Of a stretch of DNA of 36,135 nt, positions 1 to 6,764 are shown piece by piece. The DNA comes from Candidatus Methylomirabilis sp. (GTDB taxonomy: Bacteria > DYJV01): the NCBI GenBank assembly GCA_020722945.1, contig DYJV01000022.1, positions 1-36,135 of the forward strand, given 5' to 3'. Under the pieces are notes generated by a model that saw only the letters and a list, made by a program, of their open reading frames with translations, was not told the origin of the DNA and ran no database searches. The translations under genes and the position numbers were made by a program. The number at the start of each line of letters is the position of its first letter. Position 1 is the stretch's first letter.

Positions 1-41
1 TAAAAAACTATTTCCCCTTTTTTTAAATCTTTGTTGTCCAT
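1..41 (-). CDS. Start of an unidentified gene, cut by the window edge
   Basis: An ATG on the minus strand at 39-41 opens a frame reading MDNKDLKKGEIVF before the window ends. It begins 5 bases after the stop of the AlbA-type gene at 47-49, on the same strand. An AGGAG at 55-59, inside the end of that gene, sits 13 bases from the ATG, somewhat far but usable. The spacing suggests one operon with the upstream gene. Thirteen codons are too few to name a family, so no function is proposed. Confidence 0.5.
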   Translation of the reverse strand, partial: MDNKDLKKGEIVF

Positions 42-46
42 AAATT

Positions 47-1219
47 TTATTTACTCCTATGAATTATTACAACAAATTCATTATGCTGAAGTTCAAGTAT
101 TGGTTCTTTTCCTGTATGGTCTTTAATGAGTTTTATCATTCTTCTTACACCACTTCCTAAGTCAGTAACCATTTTGTATTTTACGAGCATATTGTATATA
201 GTTGGGTTTCTTAATACATGCGAGCCGCCAACTTTTATACTTTCTATGGTTACTGTGTTTGGCAAAAGACCGGGGCTCCTTATTTCAATTCTATCTGAAA
301 AAATAAGTATTCTAATTGGGGCATTTATCGTATAATCTCTATGGGCAATAGTATTGACAATACCTTCTCGTAAGGCGGTTAAAGGCAATTCCTCAAAGCT
401 TTCTTTATCAAAGCCGCTGATTTTGTGCCTTGTTTGTAAATGGATTTTTAAAAATCTTTCAATGTCTTCTATCATTTCAGGTATTGTCCCATTTATTTCT
501 TTTTTATCAAATGGTTCAATAGCAATGTCAGTTCCCTTAATGGCAGCGGCAATAATTCGTGCCTGTGGTAAAAATTTTTGTGGTTCATTACCAAAAAAAA
601 GAATACCTGTAATAGTGGGAACTTGATTTTCATCTAATAAATGAAAGTTTTTAGCATAATTAGATAAATCTGTTTCATCTTCGATTTCTAATATGAAATA
701 GTTTTTGATAAATTTTTTAAAACTCTCAAAGTTAAATTCTGAAATTCCAGCACTAACAGGTGTTTCATCAAAGAACATACTTTTTGATGATTGAAATATT
801 CTTAATAATTCCTCTCTTGAAGCATCTCTGCATACATTAGATGAACGAATATAATATTTTCCGTTATTTGTTCTGTATGGTCTTTGAGTTCCTTTTGGAA
901 CATTGACAATAATGATAGTTTTATCATTAATCGTTATAGTTTCTTGAATAATAGTGATTGGTGGTTCGCAGTTGTTGTAAGCAATATTGCCTATTCTTTG
1001 CATTACTAAATCGGCATTAGATACTCCTGCAATGGTTCCATCATCTTTAACTCCGATAAGAATTTTCCCTCCATCGGTATTGGCAAAACTTACTATGGTT
1101 TTAGCAAAATCATTATTATTTTCATCTTCTTGTTTAAACTCAAGATGGTGCCCTTCACCTTTGTTTATCAGCTCTTTTAATTCAAACTCATTCATAGGAA
1201 ACTCTGTATTTTTGTCCAT
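47..1219 (-). CDS. ATP-binding protein with AlbA_2 (Schlafen-like) domain
   Basis: The protein has about 390 residues. The N-terminal part (about 15-130) shows the AlbA_2/AAA_4 signature: LEFKQE, then SFANTDGGKILIGV and a basic RS-rich stretch. The C-terminal part (about 270-375) looks like a GHKL-type ATPase domain of COG2865 proteins, with REGIVNTIAHRDY, RIEIRSPG and a Gly-rich LGSGVRRM. Family members are annotated as putative transcriptional regulators or nucleic-acid-associated proteins and often occur near defence or toxin-antitoxin genes; the exact role is unknown. The ATG at 1217-1219 is preferred over the upstream TTG at 1234 because GGGAG lies 5 bases before it. It sits downstream of vapBC on the same strand and just upstream of another gene that starts 5 bases after its stop. 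Confidence 0.8.
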   Translation of the reverse strand: MDKNTEFPMNEFELKELINKGEGHHLEFKQEDENNNDFAKTIVSFANTDGGKILIGVKDDGTIAGVSNADLVMQRIGNIAYNNCEPPITIIQETITINDKTIIIVNVPKGTQRPYRTNNGKYYIRSSNVCRDASREELLRIFQSSKSMFFDETPVSAGISEFNFESFKKFIKNYFILEIEDETDLSNYAKNFHLLDENQVPTITGILFFGNEPQKFLPQARIIAAAIKGTDIAIEPFDKKEINGTIPEMIEDIERFLKIHLQTRHKISGFDKESFEELPLTALREGIVNTIAHRDYTINAPIRILIFSDRIEIRSPGLLPNTVTIESIKVGGSHVLRNPTIYNMLVKYKMVTDLGSGVRRMIKLIKDHTGKEPILELQHNEFVVIIHRSK

Positions 1220-1290
1220 ACTTACTCCCACCAAATTAATGGTTTTATTAATTTATAATCCATATTTTTGGTATTGATTTTTGTTCCATC

Positions 1291-1374
1291 TTCAAACTCC
1301 ACCTCACTTGGAACAAAAAATTTATTTTTACTAAGTGAGTTTTGGGTCGGTGTTGAAACGCTGGTTAGCATTAC
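1291..1374 (-). repeat. Bulged imperfect hairpin with attC-like left half
   Basis: Three short stems nest here: 1291-1295 with 1353-1357, 1300-1303 with 1349-1352, and 1304-1309 with 1333-1338, separated by unpaired segments. Read on the minus strand it begins TGCTAAC (1370-1364), followed by CAGCGTTTCAACACCGACC, which resembles the left simple site of integron attC elements (RYYYAAC plus a TTCAA-containing box). The right half keeps the TTGAA box but has no GTTRRRY core where one is expected, so it is degenerate or not a true attC. It lies between vapC and the AlbA-type gene, where a cassette attC would sit. Confidence 0.4.
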
Positions 1375-1382
1375 ACTAAATT

Positions 1383-1766
1383 CTATATTTCTACTAATTC
1401 CAGATCAATATATTCACTTATTAATTTAAAATGTTTGTCCATAGAAAATAAAATAAGATTATTTTGAATCGCATTGTCGACAATTATCAGATCAGGGATA
1501 CCAACTTTGTTACCTCCATTTTTCAGACAAATCGTCTGCTACTCAATTATCTTATGCCAATTAATATTTAGTGGGATTTTTGATACTTCCGTGAGTAAAT
1601 CTATTAATTTATTTTCTTTTCTGATTCTGAAGATTGGAATAAGTTCGGATAAAATTAAATGGTTCGTGCAAATTATGTTTTCATCAATGTGTGAATCCAT
1701 TATCTCAGAGTTATTCCCGCCCCGAAAATAATCAATCCAAATTGAACTGTCAACCAATATTTTCAT
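1383..1766 (-). pseudogene. vapC: vapC PIN-domain toxin interrupted by an in-frame amber codon
   Basis: The reading frame starts MKILVDSSIWIDYF with the PIN-domain Asp6 and Glu41 (LILSELIP), then meets TAG at 1541-1539 after codon 75. The same frame continues without shift for 51 more codons to a stop at 1385-1383. The distal part carries the second acidic pair of PIN nucleases, in GIPDLIIVDNAI (Asp92, Asp97), and the usual LILFSMDKHF near the C-terminus. Total length of about 127 residues matches normal VapC ribonucleases. It overlaps vapB by 4 bases (ATGA). A single base change thus separates the two halves of the active site. It is most likely an inactivated toxin, unless the amber is read through or is a sequencing error. 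Confidence 0.85.
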
Positions 1767-1957
1767 TGTCTTTTTCTTAATGTATTTAAATCAATATCAA
1801 GATCTATCTTCCCCCTATATTTTTTCAAACCCATTATCTTATTTTTTTGGATAATATTTTCCAAGGCAAGTTTGATTAGTTCTGTTTTTGTCCGACTTTG
1901 TGTTATTCTTAATGCTTTGTTTATAAGTTCTTCGGGAATATCTAATGTTGTTCTCAT
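1763..1957 (-). CDS. vapB: VapB-type ribbon-helix-helix antitoxin
   Basis: This 64-residue protein opens MRTTLDIPEELINKAL, the beta-strand and first helix of a type II VapB ribbon-helix-helix DNA-binding domain, followed by SRTKTELIKLALENII as the second helix. The C-terminal tail (about 40-64, KKYRGKIDLDIDL) would wrap the toxin. A GGGGG Shine-Dalgarno sequence lies a few bases before the ATG. The stop overlaps the vapC start, the normal coupling of antitoxin and toxin. VapB proteins usually repress their own promoter; two palindromes overlapping the predicted promoter at 1972-2009 fit that. With vapC broken, the antitoxin may persist as a solitary repressor. Confidence 0.85.
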   Translation of the reverse strand: MRTTLDIPEELINKALRITQSRTKTELIKLALENIIQKNKIMGLKKYRGKIDLDIDLNTLRKRQ

Positions 1958-1971
1958 TTTCTGCCCCCAAG

Positions 1972-2009
1972 CTTATGCATAAGATAATTGATTATTTGTG
2001 AATAATCAA
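1972..2009 (-). promoter_or_regulatory. vapBC promoter with two overlapping palindromes
   Basis: On the minus strand TTGATT (2009-2004) and TATCTT (1986-1981) are 17 bases apart, a good -35/-10 pair. A 9-bp inverted repeat with a 4-base spacer (1988-1996 and 2001-2009) covers the -35 and spacer. A perfect 12-bp palindrome, CTTATGCATAAG (1972-1983), overlaps the -10 edge. Such sites are what a VapB ribbon-helix-helix dimer would bind, so they are likely operators for autoregulation. Binding itself is inference. Confidence 0.6.
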
Positions 2010-2040
2010 GAATAAAACTTAGGAATCTGTTTATATACAA

Positions 2041-2118
2041 GTAATGCTAACATAAGATTAGGTGTGTTAATGAAATAAGCAAAGGTTGCTCTTCATGACT
2101 ATCTAATCTTTGTTGCTT
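2041..2118 (-). repeat. Long bulged hairpin ending in GTTAGCATTAC
   Basis: The outer arm pairs 2046-2061 with 2103-2116: 14 base pairs interrupted only by single unpaired T residues at 2048 and 2053, both on the same strand. An inner stem pairs 2071-2074 with 2092-2095 and 2078-2082 with 2086-2090. On the minus strand it ends GTTAGCATTAC (2051-2041), and the exact reverse complement of those 11 bases recurs at 1364-1374 beyond vapBC. One-sided extrahelical bases next to an AAC...GTT base are typical of integron attC sites, but the core is GTTAGCA rather than the strict GTTRRRY. Confidence 0.5.
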
Positions 2119-2201
2119 GTTAATTGTTATTTATTTACTATTATTGCATTTCATCATCTTTTATCCTTGTTTTATTTCCTTGTATATGTTGCTCATATTG
2201 G

Positions 2202-2284
2202 CAACCTAAACTAAAAATTGGCAGGACTTCTTACCCTCTTACCACATTGATTAAGTGTCAGGTCCTGTAAGATTAGTAGGATTG
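2202..2284. repeat. Second bulged imperfect hairpin, no gene attached
   Basis: Four stem segments pair in order: CAA 2202-2204 with TTG 2282-2284, CCTA 2205-2208 with TAGG 2277-2280, CTAA 2211-2214 with TTAG 2273-2276, and CAGGAC 2222-2227 with GTCCTG 2262-2267. Small bulges and an internal loop separate them. The shape is like the hairpins flanking vapBC, and it shares the sequence CTAATCTTA (minus strand) with the one at 2041-2118. It could be a further attC-like site, a decayed one, or an RNA structure. Confidence 0.4.
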
Positions 2285-2475
2285 GTTAAAAACAGTTCAG
2301 AGTTCAAGATATAATATTATAATATTCTTACAATTTTTGCATAGGAGTTTATGTCTTAATGTCTTTTGGGAAATAACATTAAGATATATTTCTTTATATG
2401 TCAATAAGGTTTCTTTTATCTTTTGTTTGACAAATTTATTTATCCTTCAGTATTTCAAAGTCAAATAATAATATG

Positions 2476-2503
2476 TTGACTTTTTAATTGTAAGTTGTAT
2501 AAT
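2476..2503 (+). promoter_or_regulatory. Sigma70-type promoter for the HIT gene
   Basis: TTGACT (2476-2481) and a consensus TATAAT (2498-2503) are 16 bases apart, 50 bases upstream of the HIT start. This is one of the best promoter matches in the window and probably drives the HIT and metallo-beta-lactamase-fold genes together. Confidence 0.65.
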
Positions 2504-2552
2504 TATTTTTTGAAGGGGTTTTGTTTGAAATACTCAATTTAGGGGGTTCAGT

Positions 2553-2939
2553 TTGCAACAGTCAAAGTGTCCTTTCTGTGAGATTAATAGCGATGAGATT
2601 ATATTTAAAGATAAGTTTTGTTATGTTATATATGATAGATACCCTGTTAATAAAGGGCACCTACTAATTATCCCTTTCAGGCATTTTTCAAGTTTCTTTG
2701 ATTCTACAAAGGATGAGAGGGAGTCTATTCTTCAACTAATTGATATTTCAAAAGATTTTATTGATAGACAGTATATGCCTGATGGTTATAATATTGGGGT
2801 AAATATTGGCAAAGATGCAGGTCAAACCATTATGCATCTTCATTTTCACCTTATTCCAAGATTCAAAGGTGATATTGCTGATCCTACTGGTGGAGTGAGG
2901 GGGGTTATCCCTGAAAAGAGAGTTTATAAAATAAATTAG
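2553..2939 (+). CDS. HIT family nucleotide hydrolase/transferase-like protein
   Basis: This 128-residue protein has the histidine triad HLHFHLIPR near residues 96-104; its middle His is the expected nucleophile for nucleoside-phosphate cleavage. The N-terminal CPFC pair, with other residues, often binds zinc in this family. The NIGVNIGKDAGQTIMHLH stretch is typical. Substrate cannot be told from sequence. The start is TTG with AGGGGG (2541-2546) 6 bases upstream; no ATG fits better. The Shine-Dalgarno sequence of the next gene overlaps its stop codon, so the two are cotranscribed. Confidence 0.9.
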   Translation: MQQSKCPFCEINSDEIIFKDKFCYVIYDRYPVNKGHLLIIPFRHFSSFFDSTKDERESILQLIDISKDFIDRQYMPDGYNIGVNIGKDAGQTIMHLHFHLIPRFKGDIADPTGGVRGVIPEKRVYKIN

Positions 2940-2952
2940 GAGGGAGATGAAT

Positions 2953-3786
2953 ATGGAGTTGAGAGTTACAATATTATGTGAAAATAGTGTTATTGTCCCA
3001 TTTTCTGTTATTGGAGAGCATGGTTTTTCAGCTTTTGTGGAGACTCCGTCTGGCAATTTTCTATTTGATACAGGTCAGGGTAAAGGTTTGCTCAATAACA
3101 GTATGGTTTTAAAAAAAGACCTTAAAAGTGTAAAATGGCTCTATATTTCGCATGGTCATTACGATCATACATTGGGTATTCCGATGTTGCTTCTTGAAAA
3201 ATCTCCAATTGATGTATATGCTCATCCAGATATTTTTGTTGACAGGTTTTGGATAAAGGAGGGGACTCCTCCCAAATTCATAGGTATCCCTTACAAAGAG
3301 AGTTACCTTAAAAGCCTTGGTGCTAACTTTAAATATATAAAAGATTTTACTGAGATAGAGAGGGGTATTTACTCTTCAGGTGAAGTTCCTATGGTTACAG
3401 ATTTTGAAAATATAGATGCAAATATGAAAGTTTTGCGGGATGGTTCTTTTTATCAAGATAAATTAAATGATGATTTTTCGATGGCTATTGATACATCCAA
3501 AGGACTTGTAATAATACTCGGTTGTGCTCATGCAGGGATTATAAATATTATAAATCATTTTATTCAAAAAACAGGTAAAGATAAAATATATGCGGTTTTA
3601 GGGGGGACACATTTAGGTTTTGCTGATCCAAAGCAGATGAATGCGACATTAGAAATTATAAAAAATTATAAAATTGAGAAAGTGGGTGCATCTCACTGCA
3701 CAGGTCTTGCTAATAGTGCAACACTTTTTAATCATTTAAAAGATAAATTTTTCTTTGCTTCAGTTGGACAGGTCTTGGAAGTATAG
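2953..3786 (+). CDS. Metallo-beta-lactamase-fold hydrolase (COG1237-like)
   Basis: About 277 residues. The metal-binding signature SHGHYDHTLG is near residue 70, followed by a later GCAHAGIIN and a C-terminal GASHCTG that supply further ligands. This pattern fits the COG1237 group, whose archaeal members are linked to methanopterin precursor synthesis; in bacteria the substrate is generally unknown. AGGAGG (2938-2943) is 9 bases before the ATG at 2953 and only 3 bases before the alternative ATG at 2947, so the downstream start is chosen. It is directly coupled to the HIT gene. Confidence 0.85.
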   Translation: MELRVTILCENSVIVPFSVIGEHGFSAFVETPSGNFLFDTGQGKGLLNNSMVLKKDLKSVKWLYISHGHYDHTLGIPMLLLEKSPIDVYAHPDIFVDRFWIKEGTPPKFIGIPYKESYLKSLGANFKYIKDFTEIERGIYSSGEVPMVTDFENIDANMKVLRDGSFYQDKLNDDFSMAIDTSKGLVIILGCAHAGIINIINHFIQKTGKDKIYAVLGGTHLGFADPKQMNATLEIIKNYKIEKVGASHCTGLANSATLFNHLKDKFFFASVGQVLEV

Positions 3787-3791
3787 TTTGA

Positions 3792-3822
3792 TTGACAAAA
3801 ATCGGTTTGAAATTAATTTATA
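3792..3822 (+). promoter_or_regulatory. Possible promoter for the HAD gene
   Basis: A consensus TTGACA at 3792-3797 lies in the 100-base gap before the HAD gene. The best -10 candidates are TAATTT (16-base spacer) and TTTATA (19-base spacer), both imperfect, so only the -35 is convincing. Confidence 0.3.
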
Positions 3823-3886
3823 TATGGAAAGCTATTTTTACTATTTTTAATAATGGTTTTGTTAATATTGAGAGAGAGGATAGATT

Positions 3887-4357
3887 ATGCTTTTTATAGA
3901 TATCCCTGGTGGTAAGAATCTTAAATTGGATTATGCTATTTTTGATATGAATGGGACACTCTCTGTTGATGGTCATATAAAAGAATCTACAAAAGCTCTT
4001 TTGGTTAGATTGGCTGACTATTTAAAAATATTTGTTATGACCTCAGATACTTTTGGAGTTGCTTCAAAAGAGCTTGAAGGGTTGCCTATAGAGTTGAAGA
4101 TAATATCTTCAAATGGTAGCAGAGAGATTAAATACAAATTTCTGCAAGAGCTTGGTCAAGAGAATTGTGTCGCCGTAGGTAATGGCTTTAATGATTCACT
4201 TATGCTAAAAAATGCTGCTCTTTCAATAGCTGTAATGATGGAAGAGGGTGTATCTTCAATAAGTCTATTAAATTCAGATATAGTCGTAAAAAATATTGAA
4301 AATGCAATATCTCTTCTACTAAATTATAAAAGAGTTGTTGCAACATTGAGAGATTAG
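3887..4357 (+). CDS. Small HAD-superfamily phosphatase (soluble P-type ATPase-like, COG4087)
   Basis: This 156-residue protein is a minimal HAD domain without a cap. Motif I is FDMNGT, with Asn in place of the second Asp usual in phosphatases, in the manner of P-type ATPases (DKTGT). Motif II is the VMTSD stretch, and the GNGFNDSLML near residue 98 is motif IV. COG4087 proteins have this layout; their physiological substrate is not established. The start has GAGAGGA 6-7 bases upstream. It stands alone between two gaps, so it may be transcribed independently. Confidence 0.8.
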   Translation: MLFIDIPGGKNLKLDYAIFDMNGTLSVDGHIKESTKALLVRLADYLKIFVMTSDTFGVASKELEGLPIELKIISSNGSREIKYKFLQELGQENCVAVGNGFNDSLMLKNAALSIAVMMEEGVSSISLLNSDIVVKNIENAISLLLNYKRVVATLRD

Positions 4358-4446
4358 GAAAGTCTAATTTATTAAGCAAAAGTTTATATTTATCCAAAAG
4401 TAACTTTTACTTTAACAAATTTATATTTATTTATAAGGGGGGTTAT

Positions 4447-4623
4447 ATGCCATTATTTGAATATAAGTGTGAAAAATGTGGAAAGGTTTTTGAAAAATTA
4501 ATTTTTTCCACTGATAAAGAACCTATTCGTTGTCCTGTATGTAATTCAGAGAGCGTTAGCAAAATTTTATCATCATTCTCTTCTAATTTAAGTTGTCCAT
4601 CAAGTGGTTCGGGGTTTAAGTGA
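4447..4623 (+). CDS. FmdB-type zinc ribbon protein
   Basis: A 58-residue frame starts MPLFEYKCEKCGKVFEKL, with a second pair CPVCNSESVSK about 20 residues on, giving the CX2C...CX2C zinc ribbon of the FmdB/CxxC_CXXC_SSSS family. The tail is rich in Ser, typical of the group, and holds one further Cys. GGGG upstream at 4438-4442 acts as Shine-Dalgarno. The role of these proteins is poorly defined; regulatory roles have been suggested for FmdB. No ambiguity in the frame is seen. Confidence 0.85.
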   Translation: MPLFEYKCEKCGKVFEKLIFSTDKEPIRCPVCNSESVSKILSSFSSNLSCPSSGSGFK

Positions 4624-4985
4624 GCTTCATAAATTATAGCACAGTTTTGCTGCTATTGAGACTTTTTATTCACTTTTGAAAAATCTTATTTCCCATAATA
4701 TAGGTTATTTTTGCTGTTTGCTATTAAGGTATTTTTTTTGCTTATCTTAAAAGCCTTTTGGAGATATTTTGGGAATCTTGTTTCTTGATTTAAAATATTT
4801 TAATTTTTAAAACATTAATTTCTATGTTAAGGAAACTCCTTTAAAATTAATTTATAGTTTCTTCTTTTTTGATGTAATAAAATTTCCAAAAATATCTAAC
4901 TTACCTTTAAGTTGTTTTATATATTGACAATATTACCTATTTGTAATACTAAAGCTCTCCAATTTTTATAATATGAGGAATTTAG
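4624..4985 (+). other. Gene-free spacer before the DUF177-rpmF operon
   Basis: No open frame of note. A small hairpin at 4636-4656 (ATAGCA/TGCTAT, 9-base loop) followed by CTTTTT could be a weak terminator for the preceding gene. TTGACA at 4924-4929 is a consensus -35, but the -10 is unclear (TACTAA at 17 bases or TAATAC at 14). The promoter of the long housekeeping operon probably lies here. Confidence 0.45.
4636..4667 (+). terminator. Weak candidate terminator
   Basis: A 6-bp stem at 4636-4641 and 4651-4656 is followed 6 bases later by a run of five T. The short stem and delayed T run make it only a tentative end for the FmdB-like transcript. Confidence 0.3.
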
Positions 4986-5465
4986 ATGAATACCTTAATA
5001 CTACACAATTTTGTCCCTATTAATCTCTCAGATATTGATAAAGAGAAGAGGGTAGAGGGTGTAATTGAACCCTACAAGTTGAGTAATGATAACTTTACCT
5101 TTATTGACGATTTAAAATTTTTTCTAAATATATCAAGGAAAAGGGATGAATACCTAATTGAATTAAACTTTTCCACTAAAATATCACTACCTTGTGACAG
5201 ATGTCTTCTTGAATATCAGTTTCCGATAGATTCTACACTATCTTTTTTATATTCAGCAAAAGACGAAGAGATTGAGTATATTAGTCAAAATATGATCAAT
5301 CTAAAAGATATGATATTTGGAGAGATATACCTAAATATCCCATTCAAGAAGCTTTGTTCGGAGCAGTGTAAGGGGTTATGTCCTCAATGTGGGGAGAATC
5401 TCAATATAAGAAATTGTAAATGTAAAAGTGAAGATGTTCAGGAGCATACTCTAAATTTTAAATAA
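4986..5465 (+). CDS. DUF177 (YceD) family protein
   Basis: This 159-residue protein has a first Cys pair, CDRCLLEY, near residue 73. A C-terminal cluster, CSEQCKGLCPQCGENLN, runs from about residue 123, followed by another Cys pair. That is the typical layout of DUF177/YceD proteins, which sit immediately upstream of rpmF in many bacteria and are thought to be connected with 23S rRNA or ribosomal protein expression. It is the first gene of the rpmF-plsX-fab run, about 50 bases before rpmF. The identification rests on both the Cys pattern and the gene order. Confidence 0.88.
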   Translation: MNTLILHNFVPINLSDIDKEKRVEGVIEPYKLSNDNFTFIDDLKFFLNISRKRDEYLIELNFSTKISLPCDRCLLEYQFPIDSTLSFLYSAKDEEIEYISQNMINLKDMIFGEIYLNIPFKKLCSEQCKGLCPQCGENLNIRNCKCKSEDVQEHTLNFK

Positions 5466-5517
5466 ACACTCAATTAATTATCAAAATCTTAAAATGTAAA
5501 AGTAAAAGGAGATTATT

Positions 5518-5703
5518 ATGGCAGTTCCAAAGAAAAAAACATCAAAAAGTAAAAGAGACATGAGAAGGGCACACGACGCAGTTCCACTCCCTCCTCAATC
5601 CAAATGCTCCAATTGTGGAGAGGCAAAACTTCCTCATTCATTATGTTTGAAATGTGGATATTACAACGGGAAGAAGATAATAGACCTTAAAGAAAAAGAT
5701 TAA
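5518..5703 (+). CDS. rpmF: 50S ribosomal protein L32
   Basis: The 61-residue protein opens [19 protein letters not shown], the hallmark of L32. It contains CSNC and CLKCGYYNG, so this is the four-Cys zinc-binding (C+) form of L32. AAAGGAG precedes the start. Its TAA stop shares one base with the plsX ATG, so rpmF and plsX are translationally coupled, the conserved arrangement. Confidence 0.98.
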   Translation: MAVPKKKTSKSKRDMRRAHDAVPLPPQSKCSNCGEAKLPHSLCLKCGYYNGKKIIDLKEKD

Positions 5704-6749
5704 TGAGAATTGCTGTCGACGTAATGGGTGGGGATTTAGGTCCTCAACCTATTATTGAAGGTGCATTACTTGCTGCAAAAGAGAGTATAGAGGTTATTTT
5801 GGTTGGAGATAAAGGGGTAATAAATAATACCCTTAAAAACCATAAAATCAAGAAACTACCTATATTTATACAAGATGCAAGTGAAGTTGTTGAAATGACA
5901 GATAGCCCTTCTAAAGTTGTCAGAAGCAAGAAAAATTCCTCTTTATCTGTGTCAATTAATTTATTAAAAGATGGTAATGCTAAGGCGTGTCTTACTGCTG
6001 GTAATACTGGAGCTGCACTTGTTTATGGGATGCATCTCCTTAAAGGGGTAGCGGGGATACAAAGACCTGCTATTGCAGTAATATTGCCTACTCTTAAAAA
6101 GAGAGTAATCCTTCTTGATGTTGGCGGGAATGTTGATTGTAAACCTATCCATCTTTTCCAATTTGCTATTATGGGAAGTTTACTTTCAAAAAATCTATTT
6201 TCAGTAAAGTCTCCATCTGTTGCTCTCCTATCTAATGGTGAAGAGGAGAACAAAGGTAACGAAATAGTCAGGCATACCTCAGAGATGTTGCAGAAATCCT
6301 CTCTTAATTATATAGGGTTTAAGGAGGGGCGAGATATTTTTGAAGGTGCTGCTGATGTATTTGTATGTGATGGCTTTGTAGGTAATATATGCCTCAAACT
6401 TTCTGAAAGTCTTGGTGCAAACCTCCTCAATTTATTTTATCATGAGATCAATTCATCTTTTCTGAGTAAAGTAGGTTCTCTTTTTATGAGGAAAAGTTTA
6501 TCAAAAATAAAAGAACAGATTGATTATAGAGAGTATGGGAGTGCCCCCCTTTTAGGATTAAATGGAACAATATTTGTTAGTCATGGGACTTCTGATGCTA
6601 TCTGTATATACAATGGTATAAAGCACGCATCTGAATTTGTGGGGAGAGATTTTAATCTTCAACTCTCAAAAGAGCTTGGATATTATGGCGATATAGAAAA
6701 AAGAGGATTTTGGACAAATATTAAAGAGAGGATAAATTTTCCTAAATAA
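5703..6749 (+). CDS. plsX: Phosphate acyltransferase PlsX
   Basis: PlsX converts acyl-ACP and phosphate to acyl-phosphate, the first step of bacterial phospholipid synthesis in the PlsX/PlsY pathway. The 348-residue sequence begins with the family signature [14 protein letters not shown] and carries SVSINLLKDGNAKACLTAGNTGA, VCDGFVGNI and YGSAPLLGLNG, all characteristic. Length is normal. It starts one base inside the rpmF stop and is followed 15 bases later by fabH, linking ribosome, phospholipid and fatty acid synthesis in one operon. Confidence 0.97.
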   Translation: MRIAVDVMGGDLGPQPIIEGALLAAKESIEVILVGDKGVINNTLKNHKIKKLPIFIQDASEVVEMTDSPSKVVRSKKNSSLSVSINLLKDGNAKACLTAGNTGAALVYGMHLLKGVAGIQRPAIAVILPTLKKRVILLDVGGNVDCKPIHLFQFAIMGSLLSKNLFSVKSPSVALLSNGEEENKGNEIVRHTSEMLQKSSLNYIGFKEGRDIFEGAADVFVCDGFVGNICLKLSESLGANLLNLFYHEINSSFLSKVGSLFMRKSLSKIKEQIDYREYGSAPLLGLNGTIFVSHGTSDAICIYNGIKHASEFVGRDFNLQLSKELGYYGDIEKRGFWTNIKERINFPK

Positions 6750-6764
6750 TAAAGGTAGTTATCT

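Larger units (their letters stand above)
2119..2552. other. Gene-free junction between accessory patch and housekeeping genes
   Basis: No convincing open frame lies in this AT-rich stretch. It holds the bulged hairpin at 2202-2284, a small stem GTTGC/GCAAC at 2188-2205, an AT-only palindromic patch near 2310-2330 and the promoter of the HIT gene at 2476-2503. No integrase or attI-like element was recognised. Confidence 0.6.

Noticed and set aside
1474-1731. Plus-strand 85-codon frame opposite vapC
   Set aside because: It exists only because the amber and surrounding codons leave the opposite strand open; the minus-strand PIN motifs on both sides of the stop show the real gene.
1972-1983. The 12-bp palindrome CTTATGCATAAG as a mobile element end
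   Set aside because: It overlaps the -10 of the vapBC promoter and has no partner copy; an operator for the antitoxin explains it better.
2188-2205. GTTGC/GCAAC stem as a separate attC site
   Set aside because: Five base pairs with an 8-base loop is within chance for this composition, and it lacks paired inner boxes.
4967-4972. TATAAT just before the DUF177 gene as its -10
   Set aside because: It is only 13 bases before the start codon; the transcript would begin inside or after the ribosome site, and no matching -35 is present.
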